A stretch of 45,916 bases of DNA from JAGOTP01 sp964443315. GTDB lineage: Bacteria > Patescibacteriota > Patescibacteriia > 2-12-FULL-60-25. Below, one piece after another: positions 44,847 to 45,916 of the stretch. Numbering within the stretch: position 1 is the first letter of the stretch; every line of letters begins with the position of its first letter. A model generated the notes under the pieces. That model worked only from the letters and a program-made list of their open reading frames with translations. It had not been told where the DNA came from and ran no database searches. Both the position numbers and the translations under genes were made by a program. The stretch covers positions 1 to 45,916 of the forward strand of contig CAYUCP010000003.1 in NCBI GenBank assembly GCA_964443315.1, read 5' to 3'.

Positions 44847-45693
44847 TGCTTGATCCTCTCCTCGCAGCACGTTCAGCAATTTGCTGGCGCGCGCGTTCCT
44901 TGGCGGCTTCGCGCATTTCATCGGTGTATTGAATTTGCGTTCTGCGCGAAACACCACGCTTGGATTGCTTGCGTTGGTATGTCTTCGCCGTCTTCTCGCC
45001 CTGCGCCGCCGCGCCCTCACTTGGCATCTCCAAAATCAGCGGGAGCGGGTCTTGCAGCACACCCCGCGCCCGGGTGCGCAGACGCACAAACATGATCTTG
45101 GCGGGTTTTCGCCACGCCTCAGCCTCTTTTTGCGTTCTGACGCAAATCGCCCGCGCATCGTCCAGCGTCATTACGTTTTTGACGATGGCGGGCGCGATGT
45201 CTTTGACCAGCATGTCCCTAAAGGGCGGGGTTATGCCATACTCGCCCAGCAGCGCGGCTACGGAATCTGAAATTTTTTTGGCGCGCGCGTCATCATCATC
45301 AAATTCATCATCAGTACGTACTTCATCAAGAGGGGGACCAGTCCGGACTGGTGCGGACTGGTGCGGACTGGTGCGGACTGGTGCGGACTGGTTGCCGCTC
45401 ATCGTCATGGAATCGGAGCACGCTTGCAACTTGTGGCCGCGCTTTCCCTCCGCTGTCTCTTGTGTTCCACGCCCGATGATTTTGTATCGGCGAGCCATGC
45501 CCGCCTCTTTGTCCACTGCGATGATCTCACCGGCATACGCCAGCTCCCGCATCGCCTCGGCGATGTTGGTGCGCCCCACGCCCGCCGCCTGGGCAATTTG
45601 CGCCCAGCTTGCGTTCGTGATGCCGTCATCGCCCGCCAGCCCGCGCAGAGCGTCTAACGCCCGCCGAGCCTTGCGGCTTAGTTCTGGTTGCAT
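44833..45693 (-). CDS. Winged-helix replication initiator-like protein
   Basis: 286 aa; AAGGAATTT upstream of ATG 45693. Residues 1-75 form a winged helix (DALRGLAGDDGITNASWAQI, VGRTNIAEAMRELAYAGEII), then a disordered linker with the repeat QSAPVRT, an acidic stretch (DDEFDDDDARAKKI), a helical domain at about 140-215 and a basic C-terminal tail (MREAAKERARQQIAERAARR). The domain order matches phage or plasmid DnaA/DnaD-recruiting initiators such as lambda O: DNA-binding N-terminus, partner-binding C-terminus. The gene contains iteron-like 10-bp repeats, as O-type genes contain the origin. Promoter-proximal in its operon. Confidence 0.78.
   Translation of the reverse strand: MQPELSRKARRALDALRGLAGDDGITNASWAQIAQAAGVGRTNIAEAMRELAYAGEIIAVDKEAGMARRYKIIGRGTQETAEGKRGHKLQACSDSMTMSGNQSAPVRTSPHQSAPVRTGPPLDEVRTDDEFDDDDARAKKISDSVAALLGEYGITPPFRDMLVKDIAPAIVKNVMTLDDARAICVRTQKEAEAWRKPAKIMFVRLRTRARGVLQDPLPLILEMPSEGAAAQGEKTAKTYQRKQSKRGVSRRTQIQYTDEMREAAKERARQQIAERAARRGSSNGKS
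45341..45392. repeat. Iteron-like 10-bp tandem repeat inside the Rep-like gene
   Basis: Five units of GTGCGGACTG (first unit GTCCGGACTG; four identical), at 45341, 45351, 45361, 45371 and 45381, then a partial GTT. Ten bases equal about one DNA helical turn, so all units face the same side. The 10-bp period is out of step with codons and gives a 30-bp coding cycle. Candidate replication origin (lambda-like iterons within O) or Rep binding array. Confidence 0.85.
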
Positions 45694-45781
45694 AAATTCC
45701 TTGCGCCCACCTCTGGCGCGTTGCCGGTTCTTCTGTTAGAATCAACAACGAATGCAGTCCTTTGGGCTGTTTTCTTGACTA
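45694..45781. other. Short leader before the Rep-like gene
   Basis: About 88 bases between a strong hairpin and the Rep-like ATG. It holds the ribosome site (AAGGA) but I see no convincing sigma-70 promoter; transcription may come through from the RHH-like gene or from an atypical promoter. Confidence 0.4.
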
Positions 45782-45818
45782 GAAAACCGCGCTTCGGCTG
45801 CCCGCCCGCGCGGTTTTC
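45782..45818. terminator. Bidirectional hairpin terminator after the RHH-like gene
   Basis: GAAAACCGCGC / GCGCGGTTTTC perfect 11-bp stem (45782-45792 and 45808-45818) with A/T ends for both directions. It separates the RHH-like gene from the Rep-like operon. Confidence 0.85.
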
Positions 45819-45822
45819 GCTT

Positions 45823-45916
45823 TTATGCCAAACCCTTTGAGTTGGGTTGCATCTCAAACATCTGCGCCAATGCCGCGCGGTAAACGGCAACGAGTTTTAC
45901 CCCCTCGCGTTCGGCT
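45823..45916 (-). CDS. Ribbon-helix-helix-like regulator, C-terminal part
   Basis: C-terminal end of the gene starting at 342, read across the circular joint. The last residues are MFEMQPNSKGLA, then TAA at 45825-45823. Bases 45862-45916 duplicate the other window end. A strong hairpin follows five bases after the stop. Confidence 0.72.
   Translation of the reverse strand, partial: AEREGVKLVAVYRAALAQMFEMQPNSKGLA
45862..45916. repeat. 55-bp terminal direct repeat, right copy
   Basis: Exact copy of bases 1-55. On a circular map these bases exist only once. The copy lies inside the ribbon-helix-helix-like gene that runs leftward through the joint. Confidence 0.93.

Noticed and set aside
45341..45392. 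Iteron-like block as a CRISPR array
   Set aside because: Units are 10 bp and contiguous, with no spacers.
1..45916. Integrase, DNA polymerase, helicase, primase, tRNA and anti-CRISPR genes
   Set aside because: Read through for their motifs (tyrosine or serine recombinase, polymerase A/B palm, DnaB-type helicase, cloverleaf sequences); none seen. Very small anti-defence proteins among the hypotheticals cannot be excluded.

Overview
This window looks like the complete genome of a double-stranded DNA siphovirus, linearised from a circular assembly. The first 55 bases are repeated exactly as the last 55 (45862-45916), and one small gene reads in frame through that joint (start at 342, stop at 45823 on the minus strand), so the unit circle is about 45,861 bp. 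The phage identity rests on an ordered set: small and large terminase, portal, Mu F-like head protein, scaffold, major capsid, connector and tail-completion proteins, major tail protein, a frameshifted tail assembly chaperone, tape measure, a 1,471-residue tail-tip protein and several adhesin-like proteins. I see no integrase, DNA polymerase, helicase, primase, tRNA or CRISPR array. The host cannot be read directly. Pro/Thr-rich linkers, a C39-SH3-glycosidase lysin and caspase-fold proteases suggest a Chloroflexota-like or similar environmental bacterium; that is inference only.

Layout. (1) 45823-1007: two leftward regulator-like genes, a ribbon-helix-helix-like protein and an apparently frameshifted HTH/Pro-Thr-rich/sunset-domain protein. 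(2) 1138-8095: a rightward early operon of about 18 small genes from a consensus promoter, including a probable ssDNA-annealing-type recombination protein and a Dam-type adenine methylase. (3) 8096-8320: a convergent junction with hairpins and palindromes. (4) 8321-38476: a long leftward late region, given here in transcription order: small ORF, terminator, lysis/accessory cassette (lytic transglycosylase, HNH, SNase-like, 2-TM protein, metacaspase-like protease, 3-TM protein, membrane-anchored CHAT protease, C39/SH3/glycosidase lysin), VRR-NUC nuclease, ParB-methyltransferase, terminases, portal, head, tail and adhesins. One AT-rich rightward gene (26400-26762) interrupts it like a moron. (5) 38580-39180: a divergent regulatory switch. 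(6) 39180-40983: a short rightward operon. (7) 40984-41169: a second convergent junction sharing a 19-bp element with the first. (8) 41170-45693: a leftward operon with a winged-helix Rep-like protein carrying 10-bp iteron-like repeats, a DUF4326 protein, small membrane proteins and an FtsK/HerA-like ATPase. This last module, with no integrase, suggests plasmid-like maintenance.

The most unusual features are two different caspase-fold proteases, each next to a membrane protein inside the lysis cassette; a canonical -1 slippery heptamer (C CCA AAA) that explains the gap before the tape measure gene; two late-type promoters each followed by an intrinsic terminator with nearly the same U-tract, suggesting processive antitermination; and a hairpin just upstream of the start codon in every rightward gene junction of about 30 bp or more.
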